A stretch of 48,775 bases of DNA, from NCBI RefSeq assembly GCF_000428925.1, contig NZ_AUAW01000019.1, positions 1 to 48,775 on the forward strand. Reading direction: 5' to 3'. The translations under genes were made by a program, and so were the position numbers. Below the pieces are notes generated by a model. It worked only from the letters and a program-made list of their open reading frames with translations, was not told where the DNA came from and made no database searches. This DNA is from Furfurilactobacillus rossiae DSM 15814 (GTDB lineage: Bacteria > Bacillota > Bacilli > Lactobacillales > Lactobacillaceae). Shown piece after piece: positions 24,928 to 32,727 of the stretch (its first letter is position 1; each line of letters begins with the position of its first letter).

Positions 24928-25669
24928 TTGTAATATCCTCCAAACGTTGTTGATCTATATCATCGGGTAAGTTTTTAAGTACATCAGCTGTGCCATGAAA
25001 TGTTTTACGATTCTTCGGCAAGCCGACATACAAATTAATTTCAATTTGATCACCATATGCGTTCAGCACTTCATTGATTTGTTTGGGAATGCCTAGAAAT
25101 GCCCTTTTAAACGCTTCTTTGGGAACAGTGCGACCAGTTTCTTCGGCACGTGCCAACACAAATTTCCACGCAATTTCTGGTTCCAAATAAGTATACTCGA
25201 TTCTGGTGGCATATTCATGTGATACGGCCCGTCTCACATCGTCAATCGAACTTTTGGCATTGAAGGTTCCCTCCAAGATAAACGAACGACTTTCTTTAAG
25301 CGCTCGTTTGAAGGCTCGATCAACTAACCAGTTAGCTCCTTTCTGATAAACGGCCGCGTTGCTACCATTATAATCTGGAAAGTGAGTCCTAAAATCATCA
25401 GCATCAATATGAACAAATTGATCGAACCATTCTTCATACAATGAGTCAATAAGCTCTGATTTACCCGACCCAGGGGTACCTGCCGTAAAAATCGCCAGTT
25501 TTCCTTGTTCCTTTTTAGGTTTCAAAACAGAAATAGAATCCCATTCACTGGTAGACGAACTATCGAATAGTGGATCAATGAACTCCGTCACGTGCCCACT
25601 CGCGTATTCCCGCCAATGCTGTTTTAATTCATCCTCGCTCATGAAATGAATATCCTTCTCTTCCGCCAT
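24917..25669 (-). CDS. Zeta-toxin family kinase
   Basis: About 250 residues. The Walker A loop GTPGSGKS is at about residues 64-71. FVHIDADDFRTHFPDYNG and RSFILEGTF follow at the spacing of zeta/PezT UDP-N-acetylglucosamine kinases. RAEETGRTVPKEAFKRAF resembles the Arg-rich lid. The start is the ATG at 25669, 10 nt after AGGAGG. A longer frame to 25747 has no ribosome binding site. No epsilon-type gene lies upstream. The only candidate partner is the small gene overlapping its 3' end. Confidence 0.82.
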   Translation of the reverse strand: MAEEKDIHFMSEDELKQHWREYASGHVTEFIDPLFDSSSTSEWDSISVLKPKKEQGKLAIFTAGTPGSGKSELIDSLYEEWFDQFVHIDADDFRTHFPDYNGSNAAVYQKGANWLVDRAFKRALKESRSFILEGTFNAKSSIDDVRRAVSHEYATRIEYTYLEPEIAWKFVLARAEETGRTVPKEAFKRAFLGIPKQINEVLNAYGDQIEINLYVGLPKNRKTFHGTADVLKNLPDDIDQQRLEDITNGK

Positions 25670-25942
25670 CGCTCCGAATCCTCCTACGACCTCGTAACGT
25701 AGTAACCAACATTTGACACCAACTGCCAAGAGATCAAATGGCATCATGCCCTCTATGCAACTAACATAGCAAAATGAATTCCAGAAGTAAATTAGGGACG
25801 CCTAGAAATTAAAAATGGATATTTTCGACTAATAATAAACACTTTATACACAAATTTTGTAATAATGACCATTTTTGATCGATCTCCACAAAGTTTTGTC
25901 CCCCATAAGCAACAAGCATTTTACGTGATCGCTGGTTCAAAC

Positions 25943-25985
25943 AAAATAACCCACACGCTAGCAAACGCCAGTATGTGGGTCATTT
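25943..25985 (-). terminator. Terminator of the C69 dipeptidase gene
   Basis: AAAAT-x-ACCCACA pairs with TGTGGGT-x-ATTTT around a 19-nt loop, 18 nt after the dipeptidase stop codon on the minus strand. The rest of 25670-25942 shows only AT-rich sequence, including possible upstream signals of the zeta-toxin gene. Confidence 0.8.
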
Positions 25986-26002
25986 TAAATCAATACACAA
26001 TT

Positions 26003-27430
26003 CTACAAGTTAATGTCAAAATCAAATGTCAGTTTGGAACGGTTCAATCCTTCAGTAACAAAGTGACCGATGATTGCCATTGTCTTGTCGCGCATGACAT
26101 CAACGATGTGGTGGTTTTGCTCCGTCAGATAGGCTGTCAAAGCGTCGCCTGTCAGGCCCTTAGCCTGTGCCTCTTTATCAATTCCGTCCATTAAGCGACG
26201 TAACTCTTCACGGCAGTCCTTAAGATAGTCAACATCGTCTTGGACGAAGTGACTATAGTGACTTTCTGTCAGCATGGAAACTGTCCGGTACATCCAGTAA
26301 GCATCCTTAACGTTGTAAGTCATGGATGTGTTGCTGTAACTAGGATCCGTATCCGTTGCGTTGGCATAGAATGGTAAATATGGCGTAAAGGCAGGAATAC
26401 CGATACAAATCCACATAACGGCAGACAATGCTTCTGGCACATCGTTACGGATTTGCAAAACGTGACTTTGCTGTGTCCGGTTCAATGAAATTGCTCGGTA
26501 ACGCAGCTTGTCTTCATCGGAACCATGACCGAGTGGATCATATTTCGTTTCGTTATAGTGTGAGCCTTCGATATATTCAACATCTTCAACGCTAATCAAC
26601 CGGTTGGCATGATTAATGAATGGCAAATCACTGGATTCTGGATCCTGTTCGATTTCTGGGTTCAGGTAGCGTTGTGCAAACCAAACCCGTGGTGTGTTGT
26701 AGTAACGATCCTTTTCGGTATCCGTTCCAAAAATATGCCGGAAGTTCCAACCAGTCTTATCAGGGTTCAAATGATGTTCATCAACAAACTCACGAATACC
26801 GTCAGACCACATAAAGTTGTCCGGGTCATCGAAATCAATTTGTTCCTGACCAACCTGGTTAGCCGCAACAACATAGGCATCATCGGGAATTCGTGAAGCA
26901 ACCCAGTGATGACCAGTAACGATTTCCATGTACCAAATATCGTTTTTATCAGCGAAGATAACCCCGTTACCTTCTGGTGAGCCGTACTTGGCAACCAACT
27001 TGCCTAAATACTCAACCCCTTCTTTAGCGGAGTTGATGAATGGCAGAACCATCGTTTGCATAGTGTCTTCGGCCATGCCATCAGGCAACAATGGGTCATA
27101 AGCCAAAACTTTTTCGTTGGCGTAAACACTTTCGGTAGCAGACATGGCAACATTCTTCTCATTGAAGCCACTTTCGTCGTAGATACCTTCACTTTGAACG
27201 TCCACGTTTGGCGTTGCTTGATAACGATAACCACTTTCTGGTAGTGGTGCCTTAAAACCGTTCTGAGTAGATGCTAATTCCTCATGGCGCCCATTAGCAG
27301 CTGGTTTCATTTCAAACTTTTGTGGTGTGATTGGCAAGAATGTGTCGTCGTTACGCGCTACCATTACGGAGCCATCAACGGACGCTTTTTTCCCAACTAA
27401 AACGGTTGTACAAGCTTTATCCCATTTCAT
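26003..27430 (-). CDS. pepD: C69-family dipeptidase (PepD type)
   Basis: About 475 residues, the usual length. The N-terminus MKWDKACTTVLVGKKASVDGSVMVARNDD holds the Ntn-hydrolase nucleophile Cys (in ACTT), which in this family becomes exposed after N-terminal trimming. EIVTGHHWVASRIPDDAYVVAANQ and QQSHVLQIRNDVP are further family blocks. It hydrolyses a broad range of dipeptides in the cytoplasm. The start is the ATG at 27430, after GGAAGGA. A TTG four codons upstream directly abuts the ribosome binding site. Confidence 0.92.
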   Translation of the reverse strand: MKWDKACTTVLVGKKASVDGSVMVARNDDTFLPITPQKFEMKPAANGRHEELASTQNGFKAPLPESGYRYQATPNVDVQSEGIYDESGFNEKNVAMSATESVYANEKVLAYDPLLPDGMAEDTMQTMVLPFINSAKEGVEYLGKLVAKYGSPEGNGVIFADKNDIWYMEIVTGHHWVASRIPDDAYVVAANQVGQEQIDFDDPDNFMWSDGIREFVDEHHLNPDKTGWNFRHIFGTDTEKDRYYNTPRVWFAQRYLNPEIEQDPESSDLPFINHANRLISVEDVEYIEGSHYNETKYDPLGHGSDEDKLRYRAISLNRTQQSHVLQIRNDVPEALSAVMWICIGIPAFTPYLPFYANATDTDPSYSNTSMTYNVKDAYWMYRTVSMLTESHYSHFVQDDVDYLKDCREELRRLMDGIDKEAQAKGLTGDALTAYLTEQNHHIVDVMRDKTMAIIGHFVTEGLNRSKLTFDFDINL

Positions 27431-27595
27431 GTGTTTACTCAATCCTTCCAGTACATTTTTAATTACTTAACTGCCATTTTAACGCACCCGGTCAGGTTTC
27501 TACAACAGCGGACGGAACTAGAAAATTCTGTCATAAACATCAGTCTGCTATAATGATGGTAAATTCCGTTTATATTCTAGTATGGAGGATTATTT

Positions 27596-28225
27596 ATGCA
27601 AAACTTTGTGTTTGATGTGGATGGTACACTGATTGATTCCGAAAAAATGTACATGTTGTCCATGCAGCGTGCACTAGCCGCTAGCGGCCGCCAATTCGAT
27701 TATGACCAACTCTCCCCGACGTTTGGCACAACTGGCAAAATCGCCTTACAAGAAATTGGCATTCCTGACAACGAAATCGATGGATTGCTTGATACGTGGC
27801 AAACATACACAAAGGATACATATGATACCATGCGTGTCTACCCAGGAATAACGTCTGCACTTGCACAATTACATGAAAACCCGCGTCTAAAGACAGCCAT
27901 CGTGACATCCAAGGCCGCACCAGAGTATCAGCGCGACCTTGTCGAAAACTTTCCCCTAGATCAATACATGGATGATCACGTTACCGCTGACGAAGTGGAA
28001 CGCGGTAAACCAGCGCCAGACTCCCTGTTTGCCATCATTCATAAGATGAAACTCGATCCAACACAAACCATTTATGTTGGCGACACCATTTACGATCTAC
28101 AGGCAGCCCACACCGCTGGCCTAGCGTTTGCCTTGGCTACTTGGGGCGGCCCCAAGGATCAAAAACTCATTCGTGACAGTGAAGAAGTGCTAGATAAACC
28201 ACATGATTTACTTAATTTAATTTAG
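27596..28225 (+). CDS. HAD-superfamily hydrolase, phosphoglycolate phosphatase-like
   Basis: 209 residues. Motif I FDVDGTLIDSE (Asp7, Asp9), a small helical cap, motif II IVTSKAA, motif III Lys in ERGKPAPD, and motif IV YVGDTIYDL are all present. It belongs to subfamily IA (Gph/beta-phosphoglucomutase-like). The Asp9-Gly-Thr is kept, so phosphatase activity is expected. The substrate is unknown. GGAGG precedes the ATG. It is divergent from pepD and monocistronic. Confidence 0.87.
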   Translation: MQNFVFDVDGTLIDSEKMYMLSMQRALAASGRQFDYDQLSPTFGTTGKIALQEIGIPDNEIDGLLDTWQTYTKDTYDTMRVYPGITSALAQLHENPRLKTAIVTSKAAPEYQRDLVENFPLDQYMDDHVTADEVERGKPAPDSLFAIIHKMKLDPTQTIYVGDTIYDLQAAHTAGLAFALATWGGPKDQKLIRDSEEVLDKPHDLLNLI

Positions 28226-28236
28226 ATATGAGATCA

Positions 28237-28274
28237 GTACCGTTCAATCCTGACATTCAGGAAATGGACGGTAC
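28237..28274 (+). terminator. Terminator of the HAD gene
   Basis: GTACCGT and TCCTG pair with CAGGA and ACGGTAC, followed by a T-rich run, 12 nt after the stop codon. Confidence 0.85.
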
Positions 28275-28313
28275 TTTTGTTTTTGAAGACATCCGTTATG
28301 TTAGCTGCCAGTC

Positions 28314-28483
28314 GTCCATATTGATACCGAGCCGTGAAAGTGATGTAAATTCGAAGGATCTTTTCGAATTTACATCACGGACGGTCGCATGGACTCGGAA
28401 CTTCACGAGGCTGTGTGGCGCGGTGAAAGACTCTGGTTTCAGGAAGCTTGAACCGGTCCCACGGCGAGTGTGTCAATATTGAC
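28314..28483 (-). ncRNA. Structured intergenic element E4 (candidate RNA family)
   Basis: Minus-strand sense copy. The outer helix is weaker on one side (GTCCATATTGA against TCAATATTGAC). The core GGGACCGGTTCAAGC is kept. The last hairpin is a perfect 16-bp stem beginning GTGATGTAAATTCGAA, so here the usual TAA/TAA internal loop has become TAA/TTA and pairs. It lies between the convergent ends of the HAD and GNAT genes, flanked by terminators on both sides. Confidence 0.75.
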
Positions 28484-28545
28484 AACCGTAAGCGTCATCC
28501 TTGCTATAAAGACGACAAAGAAGTCACATTTTTAAGCCAAAAATA

Positions 28546-28602
28546 AAAGGAAAGAGCCAAGGCATGTGAAAAATCACACTGCTTTGATTCTTTCCTTTTT
28601 CG
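28546..28602 (-). terminator. Terminator of the GNAT gene at 28616
   Basis: AAAAGGAAAGA pairs with TCTTTCCTTTT, with inner pairs GGCA/TGCT and GTG/CAC, just after the stop codon on the minus strand. Confidence 0.8.
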
Positions 28603-28615
28603 AAGTAGAAATCAC

Positions 28616-29137
28616 TCAATCCAATCCCAAAACGCGCATATTAAATGTCAGGACTTGTGTTTCAAAATCACAGCCGTTTGCCACATACGTCCCCGATTTT
28701 AGCAACTCCCCACCATGCGACTGGTAAAATCCAAGTGCTGGAACGTTGCTGCTAAGACAATCAATGGTAAATGGTAGCAAACGTTCATTAAGCAGTTCCG
28801 CCCGTTTGCTATAAAACAACCGCGTCCCGATACCATGATGCTCTAATTTAGGATCGACATATAAGCCGTAAATTTCGCCTGGATAATCTGTCATCTCCGG
28901 ATGCGAACGTTGCGGCCCACCGGTAATGAAGCCTAACAAACGCCCGCTGTGTTCATCAATGGCAACTAACGTGCGGTCTGACTGATAAATCTTTTCCCAC
29001 AGAGCCAAACGGTCCGGATATGAATGCTGATCGATCACTTTGCGTGGCAACAAGCCTGAGTATGTTTGTTGCCAACTGTCAACGTGAATTCTGGCAATTA
29101 CTGGAACATCACTGGCCCGTGCTAACCGAATTTCCAC
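28616..29137 (-). CDS. GNAT-family N-acetyltransferase
   Basis: About 173 residues. VEIRLARASDVPVIARIHVDSWQQTYSGLLP is the typical N-terminus. Motif A is IYGLYVDPKLEHHGIGTRLF, motif B NVPALGFYQSHGGE. Such proteins acetylate amines, sometimes drugs or ribosomal proteins. The substrate is unknown. I start it at the GTG at 29137, 9 nt after GAGGGGG. The TTG six codons upstream overlaps the ribosome binding site. Confidence 0.87.
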   Translation of the reverse strand: MEIRLARASDVPVIARIHVDSWQQTYSGLLPRKVIDQHSYPDRLALWEKIYQSDRTLVAIDEHSGRLLGFITGGPQRSHPEMTDYPGEIYGLYVDPKLEHHGIGTRLFYSKRAELLNERLLPFTIDCLSSNVPALGFYQSHGGELLKSGTYVANGCDFETQVLTFNMRVLGLD

Positions 29138-29229
29138 GTTGCGTCGCCCCCTCAAATATTACTTACACTTTAAGTATCGAACGCAATGTGTAAAACCGTC
29201 AATTGAAAACTATTATAAACAGGAAACTT

Positions 29230-30009
29230 TTATCGTAACCCAACCAAGGTTGCAAAAATCGGCACTACTAGATCAACTACAATGCCAATAATAACCACCG
29301 CAATGGCTCCCATCGAGCCTTCGATGGTGCCTAACTCCAAAGCAAACGCCGACCCAATGGTGTGACCAGAAGTTCCTAATCCCAAACCAGTACCGATTGG
29401 ATCTGACTTTAAACGGAAAACTTTAACGAGCCAGTTACCCAGTGCGTAAATGATTACGGCATTTAAGATACATGCCATCGCTGTAACTGCCGCGTTACCG
29501 CCAATAGCTGTCGAGATTGGTAACGCAATCGCGGTCGTTGCAGCTTGTGGCAACATGGATGCCAGGCCAACTTTGCTGAGACCAAATCCTTTGGCAACTA
29601 AGAAAATCAACGATAGTGCAATGAAAACACCAACAATCAATGATAATAAAATTTCCAGCCAGAACTTTTTCACGATGTCGTTACGCTTGTATAGCGGAAT
29701 CGCAAAGGCTATCGTCGCTGGATTCAAGAACCAGAAAATGATATCACCACCGGGTTTGTAAGCTTGCGTATAAAAAGCAGCAGTGTCCATCCCTAGCCAC
29801 TTTGCAAGAATTGCTAACGCCAAAATACCCATTACCATACCAACAAATAATGGCTGAAATAAAAAGAAACCGTTTGAAATTTTAAATAACCACTGACCCA
29901 ATAAATAAACAGCAATTGATAGTACAATTCCAAAGAACGGTGTCACAAAATAAGCAAGTGGTCCCTTAATGACTGGTGCAGCTGCACCTAAAATGAATGT
30001 ACTTGTCAT
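29230..30009 (-). CDS. lrgB: LrgB-family membrane protein, second lrgAB pair
   Basis: About 259 residues with six to eight hydrophobic helices. [51 protein letters not shown] and [33 protein letters not shown] are the LrgB/CidB blocks. LrgAB was first described as an antiholin-like pair and is now regarded in several Firmicutes as a pyruvate transporter. It begins at the ATG at 30009 after AGGTGG, although a GTG at 30018 directly follows the lrgA stop. It closely resembles the LrgB at 30718. Confidence 0.92.
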   Translation of the reverse strand: [259 protein letters not shown]

Positions 30010-30018
30010 GTTCGCCAC

Positions 30019-30474
30019 CTACCCTTCATCCTTGGTATCCGCATCCACCTGCGCATCCTTGTGCAAAACATGCACGCGGAGCCAAATAAAGAAGCGGGTA
30101 CAATAGGCGACGGAAACCAGTAAAATCACGGTTGAGATAATGATAACTAAGATTAACTTCCAGCCTTCGTTTTCCAAAATATTGAGCGTTCCTGCCAGCT
30201 GGATTCCAGAAGGCACAAACAGAAATCCAATAATACTAATTAAAAAAGCGCCTAAATCCTCGACCCACTCTACCTTAATAATGTGTAGGGTTAAGGCCAG
30301 ATACATGAGAACTAATCCCACAACTGGTGTCGGTAGCGGAAATTTAGGAAATGTCTTGTTACCCCACTCGGAAATAAGCCACGATATAAACAGAATTGTT
30401 GCGTAGATCCCAATTTGAATCAAAATTGGTGCACGGTTCGATGTCTTCTGTGGATGCTTACCATGTGTTGCCAT
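30019..30474 (-). CDS. lrgA: LrgA/CidA-family membrane protein, second lrgAB pair
   Basis: 151 residues with four hydrophobic helices: ILIQIGIYATILFISWLISEW, PLPTPVVGLVLMYLALTLHIIKVEW, a FLISIIGFLFVPSGIQL block and a last helix. This is the LrgA/CidA signature (PxPxPVxGxxLMF, FVPxGI). It partners LrgB, which begins at its stop codon. GGAGGCGATT precedes the ATG. It has its own promoter region at 30500-30640. Confidence 0.92.
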   Translation of the reverse strand: MATHGKHPQKTSNRAPILIQIGIYATILFISWLISEWGNKTFPKFPLPTPVVGLVLMYLALTLHIIKVEWVEDLGAFLISIIGFLFVPSGIQLAGTLNILENEGWKLILVIIISTVILLVSVAYCTRFFIWLRVHVLHKDAQVDADTKDEG

Positions 30475-30504
30475 CTTTAATCGCCTCCAAAAAGTTTACC
30501 TATG

Positions 30505-30640
30505 CTTGTGAACAAAACTCTTCTTGAGCAAAATTATAACGGATTATTTATGCTATGAACACCAATACCGTAGCTATTGTAACCGTTTTCTTAGAGGACG
30601 ACACAATCGTTAAGTTTGTTCACAAAGTAAGTCTTTTTGG
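30505..30640 (-). promoter_or_regulatory. Promoter region of lrgAB pair 2 with two TTGTGAACAAA boxes
   Basis: On the minus strand a TATAAT -10 (about 30534-30539) has no good -35, as expected of an activated LytTR-type promoter. TTGTGAACAAA occurs near 30508-30518 and, inverted, near 30617-30627. Which protein binds them is unknown. Confidence 0.45.
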
Positions 30641-30664
30641 TAGTAATGTTGGTGTTTTGGCGCA

Positions 30665-30700
30665 TAAAAAACGTCACCAACATATTCGTTTGGCGACGTT
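30665..30700 (-). terminator. Terminator of lrgAB pair 1
   Basis: AACGTCGCCAAAC pairs with GTTGGTGACGTT (one mismatch) and is followed by T residues on the minus strand, 17 nt after the stop at 30718. It separates the two lrgAB pairs. Confidence 0.82.
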
Positions 30701-30717
30701 CATAAAATCATTTTAAA

Positions 30718-31497
30718 TTAACCGAGACCAACTAAGGCAGCGAAGATTGGCACAACGATATCGATAACGATACTGATGATAACCACCGCAATGGCAGCCA
30801 TAGAGCCTTGAGCGGAACCTAACTGTAAAGCAAATGCTGAACCAACGGTGTGTCCGGAAGTCCCTAAACCAAGCCCAGTCCCAATTGGATCTGAGTTCAA
30901 ACGGAAGACTTTAACAAGCCAGCCACCCAATGCGTAAATAATAACCGCATTCAGGATACATGCCATTGCCGTTACGGCAGCGTTACCACCGACAGCTGTT
31001 GAAATTGGTAACGCAATCGCAGTCGTTGCAGCTTGTGGCAACATGGACGCAATCCCGACGTTGCTGAGACCGAATAGTTTGGAAATACCGAAGATGACAA
31101 ACAGTGAGACGAATGCCCCAACAATCAGTGACAACAGAATTTCCAACCAGAACTTTTTGACAATATCGTTACGTTTGTACAACGGAACGGCAAACGCAAT
31201 CGTTGCTGGGTTTAAGAACCAGAAGATAATGTCACCACCGGGCTTGTAAGCCGTGGTGTAGAACTTAGCTGTGTCCATGCCCAACATTTTGGCCATGATA
31301 ACCAACACGATGATCCCAAGGACCATCCCAACAAATAATGGCTGAAATAAGAAGAACCCGTTAAATTTCTTGAATAACCATTGGCCCAATAAATATACAG
31401 CGATGGACAAGAAGATTCCGAAGAATGGTGTCGCAAAGTAAGCCAGTGGTCCTTTAATGACCGGTGCCGCAGCAGCCGCTAAAATTGAAACAGACAT
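30718..31497 (-). CDS. lrgB: LrgB-family membrane protein, first lrgAB pair
   Basis: 259 residues. It is nearly collinear with the LrgB at 29230 (same [37 protein letters not shown] and [16 protein letters not shown] blocks), so the two arose by duplication. A strong AAAGGAGG ribosome binding site precedes the ATG. It lies 15 nt after the LrgA stop. Function as for LrgAB: pyruvate uptake or cell-lysis control, membrane-located. Confidence 0.92.
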   Translation of the reverse strand: [259 protein letters not shown]

Positions 31498-31512
31498 AAA
31501 GCAATCCTCCTT

Positions 31513-31968
31513 TTACTTTTGATCATCCTGATTAACAGTTGCATCGCCGTGGAACCAGTGAACCCGGATCCAGATAAAGAGCCGCGCGGTGTAAGCCACA
31601 ACAACCAGCAATACGATAGTGGATAGAATAATAACAATAACTAACTTCCAGCCTTCGTTTTGCAGGATACCAAGCGTACCTGCTAATTGAATACCAGAAG
31701 GAACAAAAAGGAAACCAATGAGACTGATCATAAAGCTACCGAAGGAATCAACCCACTCTACTTTAATAATTTTGAACGTCAATGCTAAGTAGAGTAATAC
31801 CAGCCCAATAACCGGCGTTGGTAATGGGAACTTTGGAAAAGTCTTTGCAACAAACTCAGAAATGAGCCAGGAAATAAATAGTACCGTGGCATAAATACCG
31901 ATTTGAACCAGAATGGGCGCATCTTTTTTAGTTGATGTCGCCGTCTTAGATTTATTATTTTCTGCCAT
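31513..31968 (-). CDS. lrgA: LrgA/CidA-family membrane protein, first lrgAB pair
   Basis: 151 residues from the ATG at 31968, which follows GGAAAGGA. A longer frame to 32034 is not supported. Four hydrophobic helices, with ILVQIGIYATVLFISWLISEF, PLPTPVIGLVLLYLALTFKIIKVEW and SLIGFLFVPSGIQL, nearly identical to the LrgA at 30019. The short N-terminal tail differs. It is the first gene after lytSR in the same direction, so LytR is the likely activator. Confidence 0.92.
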   Translation of the reverse strand: MAENNKSKTATSTKKDAPILVQIGIYATVLFISWLISEFVAKTFPKFPLPTPVIGLVLLYLALTFKIIKVEWVDSFGSFMISLIGFLFVPSGIQLAGTLGILQNEGWKLVIVIILSTIVLLVVVAYTARLFIWIRVHWFHGDATVNQDDQK

Positions 31969-31985
31969 GACAAACGTCCTTTCCA

Positions 31986-32071
31986 ATATTGTGAATAGTG
32001 TCACTAGTGACGGCAAAGATTGCCGTGCCAGCACTTTCTAACAGTTAAAGTGTAGTCGCCAATTCACAAAA
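31986..32071 (-). promoter_or_regulatory. Promoter/operator region of lrgAB pair 1
   Basis: It contains the perfect 12-bp palindrome GTCACTAGTGAC (31997-32008), a small hairpin ACGGCAAAGATTGCCGT next to it, and TTGTGAAT boxes at both ends (about 31986 and, inverted, 32063). LytR and a second regulator are possible binders. No clean -35/-10 pair is seen. Confidence 0.4.
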
Positions 32072-32271
32072 AAACGTGATTCACTTGTCAAACGCACAAT
32101 TTGCCAGCTGAAATACCCTGCTCGGGAACTGATTTACTGCCAGACATTTGTTAACTTACTTCACTAAGTTCACGATTGTTCAATCCACGCTCATACACCT
32201 GTTTTGGGTAAACAAAAAAGCACTCGTCTAGTTGCGAATGCTTTGAAAACAACAGTTTTTATGCCGTTCCA

Positions 32272-32437
32272 TTGACCAGAAACGCCGTTCCATGGGGACC
32301 GGTCTCAGCCTCCAAAACCAGGAGTCTTTAACCTTGATTATGAGCCGAAGTACACGTCTCATAAGTCATCCCGCAACACTAAGCGGCCAAGTTCCCGCCG
32401 CTAAATGTTGCCGACACGGAACTATGTTTCTAGTCAA
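32272..32437 (+). ncRNA. Structured intergenic element E7 (candidate RNA family, short-core subtype)
   Basis: Plus-strand sense. The outer helix TTGAC-x-AGAAAC pairs with GTTTCT-x-GTCAA. An inner GTTCC-x-TG pairs with CA-x-GGAAC. The core is GGGGACCGGTCTCAGCCTCC..GGAG. One hairpin is TTATGAG/CTCATAA, and the last is GCAACA-C-TAA-GCGGC paired with GCCGC-TAA-A-TGTTGC. The flank after the 3' arm (CTCCACTACTGTA) is shared with E10. It lies 97 nt before element E5, in the opposite sense. Confidence 0.75.
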
Positions 32438-32533
32438 CTCCACTACTGTAACAGGTAAACGCCTTGCCGCCATCTTACCGTTAGACATATAAGTAACGTT
32501 TGCATGAAGCTAACTACTATATAGCTGGAGGGC

Positions 32534-32703
32534 GTCAACATTGATACCGAGCCGTGAAGGTGTTGTTAATCCGAATGCTTCTCTCGGATTTACAACACGG
32601 ACGGTCGCATAGACTCGGAACTTCACGAGGCTGTGCGGCGAGGTGAAAGACTCCGAACTTGGGAGGCTCGAACCGGTCCCACGGCGAGTGTGTCAATGTT
32701 GAC
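32534..32703 (-). ncRNA. Structured intergenic element E5 (candidate RNA family)
   Basis: Minus-strand sense copy. The outer helix is GTCAACATTGA/TCAATGTTGAC. Core GGGACCGGTTCGAGCCTCCC. The last hairpin is GTGTTG-TAA-ATCCGA/TCGGAT-TAA-CAACAC. It lies between the lytR end and lrgA, on the same strand as both, so an lytR transcript reading through would contain it. Confidence 0.75.
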
Positions 32704-32727
32704 AACCGCAAGTGGCATACAGAATGC

